NCBI GenBank assembly: GCA_902803165.1 | Contig: CADCOS010000091.1 | Location: 1 to 38,445 of the forward strand | Length of the DNA stretch: 38,445 nucleotides | Direction: 5' to 3' | From: an uncultured bacterium | Lineage (GTDB): Bacteria > Cyanobacteriota > Vampirovibrionia > Gastranaerophilales > Gastranaerophilaceae | Shown here: positions 29,596-37,847 of the stretch, piece by piece | How the letters are laid out: each line of letters begins with the position of its first letter | How positions within the stretch are numbered: the first letter of the stretch is position 1 | The notes under the pieces: model-generated | Databases searched by the model: none | What the model was told of the DNA's origin: nothing | Seen by the model: only the letters and a program-made list of their open reading frames with translations | Program-made: the position numbers and the translations under genes

Positions 29596-30556
29596 ACTTC
29601 TTGATTGTACTTTACGTGACGGCGGATATGTTAATGATTGGAGTTTTGGCAAGAATAACATATCTTCAATTATTGAATCTTTGAATAGTTCAAAAATAGA
29701 TTTTATTGAACTCGGGTTTTTAAAAGAGTGCAATTACAATCCTGATAAAACTTTTTTTGATTCCGTTGCCGGACTAAATCAATTTATTTTGCCTGATCAA
29801 AAATATACGGTAATGATAAATTGCGGAGAATTTAACGTAAAAAATTTCTCCTTAAACGAAAACAAAAATATAAAAATAAGATTAGCGTTTAAAAAACATA
29901 ATCAAGAGCAGGCTCTAAAGGATATTGAAACTTTAAAAACTAAAGGTTTTGACGTTTTTGCCAATCCGATGAGCACAAATACGTATTCAAAAGAAGAATT
30001 GGAAAGCCTTATAAATAAAATAAATTATCTCAACCCTTTTGGGCTTTCAATTGTAGATACATTAGGAAATATGTATGAAAAAGATGTAATAGAGATTTTT
30101 GAATTTATAAACCAAAAATTAAACCCTGAAATATCATTGGGGTTTCATTCTCATAACAGCTTGCAGCTGTCTTTTTCAAATGCAAAAGCTTTGATTAAAA
30201 TGGGTATAAATCGTGAACTTGTTATAGACTGCTGTCTTTTCGGGATGGGAAGAGGTGCGGGTAATCTTTGCACGGAATTGATTACAAAATATTTAAACGA
30301 TAACTATAACGCCGAATATGATATAAAACCAATTCTTAAAACAATCAGCGAAATCATTAAACCGATATATGAAATTTACCCATGGGGATATTCAACTCCA
30401 TACTATATAGCAGCTCTGCACGGTTGTCATCCAAATTATGCATCATTGCTCGTATCCAGAGGAGTAAGCGACAATAACATTTCTAAAATACTTTTAAAAA
30501 TTCCGAATGACAAAAAAGCGGTTTTTGACAGAGCTTTTCTGGAATCTATTTTGTAA
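29588..30556 (+). CDS. DRE-TIM metallolyase (HMGL-like aldolase)
   Basis: The 322-aa protein belongs to the HMG-CoA lyase-like/4-hydroxy-2-oxovalerate aldolase fold. The N-terminal LDCTLRDGGY carries the catalytic Arg and metal-binding Asp, and GFHSHNSLQLSFSNA (about 183-197) carries the HxH metal ligands. A glycine-rich GMGRGAGNLCTEL follows. The DmpG partner dehydrogenase is absent, and the C-terminal region does not look like the DmpG communication domain, so the substrate is unknown. Stand-alone relatives occur near polysaccharide genes in other bacteria. ATG 29588 has GGAG at 29578-29581; a TTG at 29576 is the weaker option. It overlaps the end of murF. Confidence 0.82.
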   Translation: MIKLLDCTLRDGGYVNDWSFGKNNISSIIESLNSSKIDFIELGFLKECNYNPDKTFFDSVAGLNQFILPDQKYTVMINCGEFNVKNFSLNENKNIKIRLAFKKHNQEQALKDIETLKTKGFDVFANPMSTNTYSKEELESLINKINYLNPFGLSIVDTLGNMYEKDVIEIFEFINQKLNPEISLGFHSHNSLQLSFSNAKALIKMGINRELVIDCCLFGMGRGAGNLCTELITKYLNDNYNAEYDIKPILKTISEIIKPIYEIYPWGYSTPYYIAALHGCHPNYASLLVSRGVSDNNISKILLKIPNDKKAVFDRAFLESIL

Positions 30557-30916
30557 GTGGCAGGTGAATAAGGTGATTAGGTGAATAGGTGACCATGTGA
30601 TCATGTGACCAAGTGATTAGGTGATTCCGTCATTGCGAGGGCAAAAGCCCGAAGCAATCCAGTCAATTAAATGGAAAGTTGAAAATGGAAAGTGGAAAAT
30701 TGGAAATAAGGTGATTTAGTGACCAAACAATCAGGTGACCATGTGACCGTGTGACCATGTAATCAGGTGATATTTCGTCATTCTGAGGAAGTGAAATGAC
30801 CGAAGAATCCAGAGAGTCAATTGAAAAGATGATTAAGCGATTATGGCATTAAGACACTAAGGAATTTGTAAAAACATTCCCCGCGCCACGGTGCCTTATT
30901 AACCTAACGCCTTTTA
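30557..30916. repeat. Intergenic repeat mosaic of octamers, heptamers and palindromes
   Basis: This 360-bp gap holds no gene. In order: about eight tandem octamers of type GGTGATTA/TGTGACCA (30563-30628), a palindrome with ATTGC/GCAAT ends and GGGC-AAAA-GCCC tip (30632-30658), a heptamer tract of type ATGGAAA (30671-30702), a second octamer tract (30710-30773), a second palindrome with ATTCT/AGAAT ends (30780-30808), and degenerate octamers (about 30827-30910). Both palindromes are followed by ATCCAG and then AGTCAATT. The part from 30605 to 30699 is repeated at 38351-38445. Confidence 0.85.
30605..30699. repeat. 95-bp dispersed repeat, copy 1
   Basis: This block is identical to 38351-38445 at 93 of 95 positions (differences at the octamer TTAG/ATAG and at AAAG/AAAA). 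It includes the end of the octamer tract, the ATTGC palindrome and the start of the heptamer tract. Confidence 0.92.
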
Positions 30917-32362
30917 TTATCCAAGCATTTCTTTTAAAAATTCGTTAACGGTCTTAGGATTTGCTCTGCCTTTTGTCTCTTTCATTACCTGACCGACAAA
31001 GAATCCCAATAAATTTGTTTTACCGTTTTTGTATGCCTCAACTTCGTTAGGATGAGCTTCTACAACTTTTTTAACCAAATCTTTAATTGCACCTTCATCG
31101 GAAATTTGGCTTAAACCTTTTCTTTCAACGATTGCTGAAGCTTTTTCTCCGTTAGTAATCATATCTTCAATTAAAATTTGTTTACCGATGTTGTTCGAAA
31201 TTGTTCCTTTTTCTATTAAACCGATAAGTTCAACAAGATTTTCAGGAGTTAATTTTGTTTCATTAATTTCAAGTTTTTGTTCTTTCAAGTAAGCTGAAAT
31301 TTCACCCATAATAAAGTTTACGGCTGTTTTAGGGTTTCCGCCCAATTCCAATACCTTATCAAAGAATAAAGCTAATGGCATTTGTTCAACAATAATTGAA
31401 GCGTCATATTCGCTCAATCCCAAACCCATATATCTCTGTCTTTTAGCTTCCGGAAGCTCAGGCATCTTAGCTCTGATTTCTTCAACCCATTCTCTTGAAA
31501 TTTCAAGCGGCATCAAATCAGGTTCAGGGAAATATCTGTAATCATGAGCATCCTCTTTGCCTCTCATTGAGCGAGTTTCTTTTAAACCGTCATCCCAAAG
31601 CCTTGTTTCTTGAACAACTTCTCCGCCCTCTTCAACTATTTCGATTTGACGGTCAATTTCGTATTCAATAGCTCTTTGTAAAGCAGAAAAACTGTTTACG
31701 TTTTTGATTTCCGCACGAGTACCGAATTTGTCAGAACCTTTCGGCATAATTGAAATATTGGCGTCACATCTCATTGAACCTTCTTCAAGATTACCGTCGC
31801 AAACGCCTAAATATCTTACGATATTTCTGAGTTCTTCCATATAATTACGTGCTTCTTCGCTTGAACGCATATCAGGCTCTGATACGATTTCTAAAAGCGG
31901 AGTTCCCGCACGATTTAAGTCAACAAGAGAATAAGTTGAACCGTTAATTCCCGCAGCTCCGGCGTGAACAAGTTTTCCCGCATCTTCTTCCAAATGCGCA
32001 CGTGTAATGCCGATTCGCTTACCTTTAACGTTTAACCAGCCGTTTACACAAATAGGCTCGTCATATTGAGAAATCTGATAACCTTTCGGTAAATCAGGAT
32101 AAAAATACTGTTTTCTGTCGAATTTACATCTTGAAGGTATTTCGCAGTTTAATGCAAGTCCGAGCAGGATACCCATGTTTACACATTCTTTGTTAAGAAC
32201 AGGTAAAACCCCCGGCATACCTAATGTAATCGGGCTGATTTGTGTATTTTGCTCATTACCGAATTCTGTTGAATCAGGTGCAAAAATCTTTGATTTGGTT
32301 TTTAATTGAGCATGCACCTCAAGCCCTATAACGACTTCATACTTATCTCTTAATTCTGTCAT
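30917..32362 (-). CDS. gatB: Asp/Glu-tRNA amidotransferase subunit B
   Basis: GatB is the kinase/tRNA-binding subunit of GatCAB, which converts misacylated Glu-tRNA(Gln) or Asp-tRNA(Asn) to the amide forms. The 481-aa sequence starts YEVVIGLEVHAQLKTKSKIF and has ALNCEIPSRCKFDRKQYFYPDLPKGYQISQYD in parts, the cradle with LEEDAGKLVHAG, DLNRAGTPLLEIVSEPD and DYRYFPEPDLMPL, and the C-terminal YqeY-like tail ending in GRANPKTVNEFLKEML. It is complete. GAGGG precedes the ATG. gatA and gatC are not adjacent, which is common in cyanobacteria. Confidence 0.97.
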   Translation of the reverse strand: MTELRDKYEVVIGLEVHAQLKTKSKIFAPDSTEFGNEQNTQISPITLGMPGVLPVLNKECVNMGILLGLALNCEIPSRCKFDRKQYFYPDLPKGYQISQYDEPICVNGWLNVKGKRIGITRAHLEEDAGKLVHAGAAGINGSTYSLVDLNRAGTPLLEIVSEPDMRSSEEARNYMEELRNIVRYLGVCDGNLEEGSMRCDANISIMPKGSDKFGTRAEIKNVNSFSALQRAIEYEIDRQIEIVEEGGEVVQETRLWDDGLKETRSMRGKEDAHDYRYFPEPDLMPLEISREWVEEIRAKMPELPEAKRQRYMGLGLSEYDASIIVEQMPLALFFDKVLELGGNPKTAVNFIMGEISAYLKEQKLEINETKLTPENLVELIGLIEKGTISNNIGKQILIEDMITNGEKASAIVERKGLSQISDEGAIKDLVKKVVEAHPNEVEAYKNGKTNLLGFFVGQVMKETKGRANPKTVNEFLKEMLG

Positions 32363-32421
32363 ATCAAATCCCTCTTTTGAATCTCATTTTCCTTAATTCT
32401 AACATAAACAAGGAACGAATT

Positions 32422-33360
32422 TTATTCAACGACGTAAGCACCTTTTTCTTCTACCTTTAATGTTCTTACGTCAGCTTTAATGTTCTGTTTTTCCCAAATA
32501 TCTTTTACTACTGCTTTAATTTTATCCAAATCGTATTTATGAGAAATTACAAGCATTGAAGGTCCGGCGCCGGAAAGCACACAGCCTAAAATACCGTCCT
32601 CATGCTTAAATGCTTCAATTATTTCGTGCATACCGGGAACGAGTTTTTCTCTGTACTGTTGATGCAATCTGTCCTGCAAAGCTCTTTTCATAAGTTTTTC
32701 ATCGTTTGTATTAACTGCTTGAACAAGCATTGCCAAGTGTTTTGCATTAAATACCGCATCGGCCATAGGAACTTCTTTTGGTAAGACAGAACGAGCTATA
32801 TCCGTAGCAAGTTCAAAATCGGGAATGCATACGGTTATATCCCATTCCTCAGGCCAATTTAACTTGCAATAGGAAATTGTACCGTCGTCTTCTTGGTTTG
32901 AAAGAACGAAACCGCCTAAAATTGCAGGCGCAACATTATCGGGATGACCTTCTACCTCTGTGGCAATCGCCAGTAAAGCTGTTTCATCGGCAGGTTCGCC
33001 TAAAAGTTTATTTGCGGCAAGCAGTCCGCCTACAATTACGGATGAGGAACTTCCCAACCCTCTTGCTATCGGAATTTGCGATTGAATATTTATTTTTAAT
33101 TCAGACGGTACTTGACCGATTGAATTGTATAATAACTCAACTGCTTTATAAACAATATTGTTTTCGTCTTTTGGAATACTGTCAAAAACCATTTCATCAA
33201 AGTTTTCTTCCTCAGACATCATATTTATTTCTATTCCAGTTCCCGGAAGAACGGTTTCTTCTATTGTAACAGTGTTATATATAGGAAGTGCCAACCCCAA
33301 ACAATCAAAACCGGGGCCGATGTTTGCCGAACTTGCAGGCACTTTTACGCTAACTTTCAT
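32422..33360 (-). CDS. thrB: Homoserine kinase
   Basis: ThrB phosphorylates homoserine on the way to threonine. The 312-aa GHMP kinase has PASSANIGPGFDCLGLAL at residues 8-25, the ATP loop PIARGLGSSSSVIVGGLLAAN (about 92-112), GHPDNVAPAILGGF and the C-terminal GCVLSGAGPSML motif. Length is typical. GAGGAG lies ahead of the ATG. It is followed by gatB 60 nt downstream on the same strand; the two may be one unit. No threonine synthase gene is present here. Confidence 0.96.
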   Translation of the reverse strand: MKVSVKVPASSANIGPGFDCLGLALPIYNTVTIEETVLPGTGIEINMMSEEENFDEMVFDSIPKDENNIVYKAVELLYNSIGQVPSELKINIQSQIPIARGLGSSSSVIVGGLLAANKLLGEPADETALLAIATEVEGHPDNVAPAILGGFVLSNQEDDGTISYCKLNWPEEWDITVCIPDFELATDIARSVLPKEVPMADAVFNAKHLAMLVQAVNTNDEKLMKRALQDRLHQQYREKLVPGMHEIIEAFKHEDGILGCVLSGAGPSMLVISHKYDLDKIKAVVKDIWEKQNIKADVRTLKVEEKGAYVVE

Positions 33361-33378
33361 TTATTATTCTCCTCGTCA

Positions 33379-33395
33379 GTATAATGGGGTTATAC
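33379..33395. repeat. Short hairpin upstream of thrB
   Basis: GTATAA (33379-33384) and TTATAC (33390-33395) flank a 5-nt loop, between accA and thrB. It overlaps TATAAC/TATAC elements that could serve as a thrB promoter. Confidence 0.3.
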
Positions 33396-33439
33396 AATAA
33401 AGATATTGAAAAGACAAGACAAAAGTTATTGATTTTATC

Positions 33440-34396
33440 CTATGTTTCAATAAATTTACCCATTGCACGGAATTTTGCATATCTTTCTTCAATCAATTTA
33501 TCTTCAGGCATTTTTTCCAATTCTTTAAGAGCTTTTGAAATAGCATTTTTGATGTTTTTTGCAGTCATACTTGCGTCGTTGTGAGCTCCGCCTAAAGGTT
33601 CTTTTATTTCTTCGTCAATTATACCTAACTGAAGTAAATCTTTAGATGTAATTTTAAGCGCTTCGGCAGCATCTTCAAATTTTGCGGCATCTCTCCACAG
33701 AATCGAAGCACAGCCTTCAGGAGAAATAACCGTGTAATACGCATGCTCAAGCATCATAACTCTGTCTGCAACTGCCAATCCTAAAGCGCCGCCGCTGCAG
33801 CCTTCCCCTGTGATTATGGAAATAATCGGAACGCTTAATTTTGACATTTCTCTCAAATTCATAGCAATAGCAGCGCCCTGACCTGTTTCCTCAGCTTTTA
33901 TTCCCGGATATGCCCCCGGAGTGTCAATAAGCGTAATAATCGGCATATGAAACTTGTTAGCATGATTAAACAATCTTAACGCTTTTCTGTAACCTTGCGG
34001 CTGCGGCATGCCGAAATTGTATTCCAAATTTTCTTTTGTTGTTTTACCTTTTTGTATGCCTATAATCATTACGGGCTTACCGTCAAGTTTGGCAATGCCC
34101 CCGATTATTGCTCTGTCATCCATTCCTTCACGGTCACCGTGAAGTTCAATAAAATCTTCGCATATAAGATTAACATAGTCGAGAAACTTAGGTCGTTCCT
34201 GATGTCTTGCTATTTGTAATTTTTGTGAAGGTTTCAATTTTGAGTACAACTCCTTTTTGTAATCTTGGGCTTGTTTTTCGAAAATTTGAATTTGTTTTGC
34301 CATATCCAATCCCGAATCCTCGCTCATTTTTTTTAGTTCATCTATTTTCTTTTGTATTTCCGCTATCGGTTTTTCAAAATCCAAAACTGCCGTCAT
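33440..34396 (-). CDS. accA: Acetyl-CoA carboxylase carboxyltransferase subunit alpha
   Basis: AccA pairs with AccD to move CO2 from carboxybiotin to acetyl-CoA, giving malonyl-CoA for fatty acid synthesis. The 318-aa protein has the N-terminal helix pair (LDFEKPIAEIQKKIDELKK), ARHQERPKFLDYV, GDREGMDDRAIIGGIA, IIGIQKGKTTKENLEYNFGMPQPQGYRKALR in parts, TLIDTPGAYPGIKAEETGQG, GEGCSGGALGLAVAD and AYYTVISPEGCASILW. The start is 12 nt after the accD stop with AGGTAAG between, so they form one operon as in many bacteria. Confidence 0.97.
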   Translation of the reverse strand: MTAVLDFEKPIAEIQKKIDELKKMSEDSGLDMAKQIQIFEKQAQDYKKELYSKLKPSQKLQIARHQERPKFLDYVNLICEDFIELHGDREGMDDRAIIGGIAKLDGKPVMIIGIQKGKTTKENLEYNFGMPQPQGYRKALRLFNHANKFHMPIITLIDTPGAYPGIKAEETGQGAAIAMNLREMSKLSVPIISIITGEGCSGGALGLAVADRVMMLEHAYYTVISPEGCASILWRDAAKFEDAAEALKITSKDLLQLGIIDEEIKEPLGGAHNDASMTAKNIKNAISKALKELEKMPEDKLIEERYAKFRAMGKFIET

Positions 34397-34408
34397 TTTA
34401 TCTTACCT

Positions 34409-35275
34409 CTATGCACCATGCATTTCCAAAATATTTGCCAATGTTTTTCTTAAATTTTTTCTTTTTGAAACGATATCAACTTGACCGTATTTTAGCAAAT
34501 ATTCTGCTGTCTGAAAATCATCGGGAAGTTTTTGTCTTATGGTTTGTTCAATAACTCTTCTTCCCGCAAAACCTATTCTTGCCCCCTGTTCTGCGATAAT
34601 TATATCGCCAAGAGTTCCGAAACTTGCTGTTATTCCGCCGAAGGTCGGTTCTGTCAATAAGTTTATATAAAGTATTCCGGCCTTATCAAGTTTTCCTGCA
34701 GCACAAGAAGTTTTTGCCATTTGCATAAGACTTAATGCGCTTTCTTGCATTCTCGCTCCGCCTGATGACGTTACGGCAAGCATCGGTATTCTTAATGCCA
34801 GTGCTTTTTCCATTATTCTTGTGACTTTTTCTCCGACTACACTTCCCATTGAACCGCCCATGTAATCAAAATCCATAACAGCAGCCGCAATTGAATGTCC
34901 TTCGATTTTGCCTATACCTGTTATAACAGCTTCATCGAGTCCTGTTTTATTGCCTGCTTTTTTTAATCTGTCTGCATAAGATTCCGTATCAAAAAAGTTC
35001 AAAGAATCTGTCGGAAGTATATTTTTAAATAATTCTTCAAAAGTGCCTTCGTCAAAAAGCTGAGAAATTCTTGTTCTTGCATTAATTCTAAAGTGATAGT
35101 CACAATGCGGACAAACCATTAAATTGTCTTCCAATTCAGCTTTAAGAATTTGTGTATCGCAGTGAACACATTTTGTCCAAAGCCCCGGATTTGCATCCTC
35201 AATCCCGCGCATATCTTTTGCTCTGCGTTCAATTTGAGCTTCTTTACGTTTATCAAACCATTCTTGTATTGTCAT
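34409..35275 (-). CDS. accD: Acetyl-CoA carboxylase carboxyltransferase subunit beta
   Basis: The 288-aa AccD has the N-terminal four-cysteine zinc finger (C36, C39, C55, C58 in CVHCDTQ and CPHCDYH) and the crotonase-like carboxyltransferase core (AVMDFDYMGGSMGSVVGEK, VTSSGGARMQESALSLMQMAKT, EPTFGGITASFGTLGDIIIAEQGARIGFAG in parts). The start at 35275 gives the usual MTIQEWFDKR start; the frame is open 20 codons further, but that extension is atypical. No clear Shine-Dalgarno is seen before ATG 35275. bioA in the same window supplies the cofactor pathway for this enzyme. Confidence 0.96.
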   Translation of the reverse strand: MTIQEWFDKRKEAQIERRAKDMRGIEDANPGLWTKCVHCDTQILKAELEDNLMVCPHCDYHFRINARTRISQLFDEGTFEELFKNILPTDSLNFFDTESYADRLKKAGNKTGLDEAVITGIGKIEGHSIAAAVMDFDYMGGSMGSVVGEKVTRIMEKALALRIPMLAVTSSGGARMQESALSLMQMAKTSCAAGKLDKAGILYINLLTEPTFGGITASFGTLGDIIIAEQGARIGFAGRRVIEQTIRQKLPDDFQTAEYLLKYGQVDIVSKRKNLRKTLANILEMHGA

Positions 35276-35362
35276 ATATTTTATACATTCCCTAATATTC
35301 TGTTTTAACAAAACTATTTTACACCAAAATACCAAAATGGGTATTTTTTTGCAAAACTTAAT

Positions 35363-35716
35363 TTATTTTTCCTCTGTTTTATATTCATTTCGGTTAATTG
35401 TCGGGCTTAAACCTTTTACTGCAAAAGGTTTTGCAAAAAATACAGCACTCAAAAAGTTACAAATATTTCCGACAATATTCAATGCAAGTTTAGTATGTTT
35501 CATTTTCTGCGGAAGCGCCAGTCCTATGCTTATAAGTGCAAACCCGCCCATAATAAACAGATATGCTTTAAATATTCCTCTCGGCACGGCAACGCAATCG
35601 TTAACGTCATGCGGATTTGTAATCTTATCTGTTAACTTATCTATAAATTCACGTTTTTTAGGTTCTTCATTTTTTTGTGAATTTTTGAAATTTATGTTAA
35701 TTGGTGCTATTTTCAT
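35363..35716 (-). CDS. Small two-TM hypothetical protein
   Basis: The 117-aa product has a polar N-terminal part with ININFKNSQ at residues 6-14, then two TM helices at about 47-68 (GIFKAYLFIMGGFALISIGLAL) and 77-96. It is rich in lysine and has no catalytic motif I can name. The NINFKN motif resembles the FRG motifs of the small protein at 26362-26763. AGAGGA lies 14 nt from the ATG, rather far. The opposite strand is also open here, but that product looks like a shadow: its hydrophobic pattern mirrors this gene and it has no ribosome binding site. Confidence 0.6.
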   Translation of the reverse strand: MKIAPININFKNSQKNEEPKKREFIDKLTDKITNPHDVNDCVAVPRGIFKAYLFIMGGFALISIGLALPQKMKHTKLALNIVGNICNFLSAVFFAKPFAVKGLSPTINRNEYKTEEK

Positions 35717-35873
35717 ACATACATTTTAAATCCTCTAAAAAAATTTTTTTTACAAAAATCTTTAGCACTTAACAAAAATTAACATAAAACTTTACAAATT
35801 TGCTACAACTTGTTTTTTATGTTACTTTTTAAGTGGAATGGCAGGGTTATATGCCGTCGGATAATGAGGATAT

Positions 35874-36431
35874 ATGAAAAGTACAACACTCAGAAGATCA
35901 AACATTACAAGAGAAAAAGTCGCTATGATGGAGGCTTTGAACCGTTATAACAGACAGCATCAGGATGAAGATTTTTATAAATCTCAAAATAAAACCCGTG
36001 AGCTTGATGTTTTATGGCAGTCTTTCGGCGTAAAACCGCAAAGAAACGAAAAAGCTCCTCAGGTTTACTTTGTAACAGGTTTAATCTTGGGTGTAATAAT
36101 TACTCTTGCTATCACAACGGTTATAAGCTTGCTTATCAATCTTTCAACACCGAAAGATTCAATTGAAGCTCCGGTTAAAAAACAGCCGGCTGTTGAAACT
36201 CAAGGTAAATTTTCATTTATACCTTCTGACAGTGCAGCCGTAAAACCTGCGGCACCTGTTGTCACTACCGAAGATTATACGGTTAAATCAGGTGATACTC
36301 TTGAAAGTATCGTTATCAGATTTTATGGTTCTTTCGATATGAGCAAGGTTAAGTTAATTCAGGATGCCAATAACATGGCTAATCCGAATGCGCTTTCTAT
36401 CGGGCAGAAACTAATTATCCCTATGAATTAA
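35874..36431 (+). CDS. Membrane-anchored LysM protein
   Basis: The 185-aa protein has a polar cytoplasmic N-terminus (1-62), one TM helix at about 64-88 (VYFVTGLILGVIITLAITTVISLLI), a proline- and alanine-rich linker and a single C-terminal LysM domain (134-183: YTVKSGDTLESIVIRFYG, ANPNALSIGQKLIIP). LysM domains bind the glycan of peptidoglycan, so the protein likely ties the inner membrane to the wall. GAGGA lies 3 nt before the ATG. It is followed by radA 4 nt later, so they are likely co-transcribed. Confidence 0.85.
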   Translation: MKSTTLRRSNITREKVAMMEALNRYNRQHQDEDFYKSQNKTRELDVLWQSFGVKPQRNEKAPQVYFVTGLILGVIITLAITTVISLLINLSTPKDSIEAPVKKQPAVETQGKFSFIPSDSAAVKPAAPVVTTEDYTVKSGDTLESIVIRFYGSFDMSKVKLIQDANNMANPNALSIGQKLIIPMN

Positions 36432-36435
36432 GAAG

Positions 36436-37800
36436 ATGGCAAAGACTAAATCCAAATATGTATGTCAAAATTGCGGATACGAAACCGCCGGATATTTAGG
36501 TAAGTGTCCTGAATGCGGTGCTTGGGCTTCGTTTGTTGAAGAAGTTACCTCTTTTTCAGAAAAAAGCGTTAATGCGGATTTACCCGACAATAATCCGCCG
36601 ATGAAACTTTCTCAAATAGAGATGAATTCTGAAATAAGAGTAACAACAGGTATTTCTGAATTTGACAGAGTGCTTGGAGGGGGAATTGTTCAGGGTTCTT
36701 TGGTTCTTATTGCCGGCGATCCCGGTATCGGTAAATCGACAATTTTACTCCAAACAGCAGGCAGTCTGTGTAACAATAACAAAAAAGTTTTGTATATATC
36801 GGCAGAGGAATCAGCAAGTCAAATAAAGCTTCGCGCAGAGCGTTTGGGAGTAAAATCCGATAATCTTTACATTTATCCCCAAACAAATTTTGAACTTATA
36901 AAAAAGCATATTGAATCAATGCAGCCTGATTTGGTTGTTGTTGACAGTATTCAGGCAATTTATACAAGTGTTATTCAAAGTTCTGCGGGAAGTGTTTCTC
37001 AAATAAGAGAATGCTGTAATGCACTTATGGGAATAGCTAAGACAAATAATATTTCCGTAATAGTAATCGGGCATGTTACTAAAGAAGGAAATATTGCAGG
37101 TCCAAAAGTATTGGAGCACATGGTTGATACAGTTATTCAATTTGAAGGAGATAAATATAAAACCTACAGAATTTTGCGCTCAATAAAAAACCGATTCGGC
37201 AACACTTCAGAAGTCGGAATTTTTGAAATGAGCGGTAAAGGGTTAAAAGAAGTTGTAAATCCTTCAGAACTTTTTATTAAGGAATATAATCAAACCCAAA
37301 CTCCGGGCAGTACAATTATAGTAACAAGCGAAGGGACAAGACCTCTTTTGGTTGAAATACAAGCTCTTGTCGGGACAACTCCTTATCCCGCTCCGAGAAG
37401 AATTGCAAACGGAGTAGATGTGGGAAGGGTTTTACAAATACTTGCCGTACTTGAAAAAAGAATCGGGCTGAATCTTTCAAAACAAGATGTTTATGTTAAT
37501 GTTATCGGCGGTATTGATGTTAACGAGCCGGCTGCTGATTTAGGTATAGCGCTTGCGATTATAACATGCGTGCGGGATGTTGTTTTTGATTCTCATACGG
37601 CAATTGTCGGTGAAATAGGTCTGTCAGGTGAAATAAGGGCGGTTAATCATATAGATAAAAGGATTAATGAGGCGCAAAAACTCGGGTTTAAACGAATAAT
37701 AATACCTGAAGCCAATGAAATTCAAGAAAAATTTGACGGTATTGAAATTATTAAAGTAAGAAGAATTATAGAGGCAATAACGAGAGCAGTATCTAAATAA
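36436..37800 (+). CDS. radA: DNA repair protein RadA/Sms
   Basis: RadA is a hexameric helicase that drives branch migration in recombination. The 454-aa protein has the N-terminal zinc finger (C10, C13, C24, C27), Walker A GDPGIGKST (94-102), the family-specific KNRFG motif at 251-255 and a C-terminal Lon-protease-like domain (about 300-454: DVYVNVIGGIDVNEPAADLGIALAI in parts, IVGEIGLSGEIRAV). All key motifs are intact. The start lies right after the LysM gene with AGAAG between, too close for a normal site, so translation is probably coupled. Confidence 0.97.
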   Translation: MAKTKSKYVCQNCGYETAGYLGKCPECGAWASFVEEVTSFSEKSVNADLPDNNPPMKLSQIEMNSEIRVTTGISEFDRVLGGGIVQGSLVLIAGDPGIGKSTILLQTAGSLCNNNKKVLYISAEESASQIKLRAERLGVKSDNLYIYPQTNFELIKKHIESMQPDLVVVDSIQAIYTSVIQSSAGSVSQIRECCNALMGIAKTNNISVIVIGHVTKEGNIAGPKVLEHMVDTVIQFEGDKYKTYRILRSIKNRFGNTSEVGIFEMSGKGLKEVVNPSELFIKEYNQTQTPGSTIIVTSEGTRPLLVEIQALVGTTPYPAPRRIANGVDVGRVLQILAVLEKRIGLNLSKQDVYVNVIGGIDVNEPAADLGIALAIITCVRDVVFDSHTAIVGEIGLSGEIRAVNHIDKRINEAQKLGFKRIIIPEANEIQEKFDGIEIIKVRRIIEAITRAVSK

Positions 37801-37812
37801 TATTTTTCGGCG

Positions 37813-37840
37813 ATGACTTTTTATTTAAGTTTATTATAAT
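37813..37840 (+). promoter_or_regulatory. Promoter of the lipoprotein gene, probably leaderless
   Basis: TATAAT at 37835-37840 with an ATGACT element at 37813-37818 (16-nt spacer). The ATG at 37848 lies 7 nt after the -10 box and has no Shine-Dalgarno. Confidence 0.45.
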
Positions 37841-37847
37841 TTATAAT

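Noticed and set aside
30557-30916. CRISPR array
   Set aside because: The units are 7-8 nt in direct tandem without unique spacers of 30 nt, and no cas gene is near.
32877-33269. 130-codon plus-strand frame inside thrB
   Set aside because: Antisense shadow of a clear homoserine kinase; composition rich in Leu/Arg/Gln as expected for such shadows.
35276-35335. Upstream start for accD at 35335
   Set aside because: The extra 20 residues are not typical of AccD and contain no Shine-Dalgarno-supported start.
35337-35729. 130-codon plus-strand frame opposite the small two-TM gene
   Set aside because: No ribosome binding site, and its hydrophobic stretches mirror the minus-strand gene, which starts with a plausible MKIAPININF and has a typical small-protein layout.
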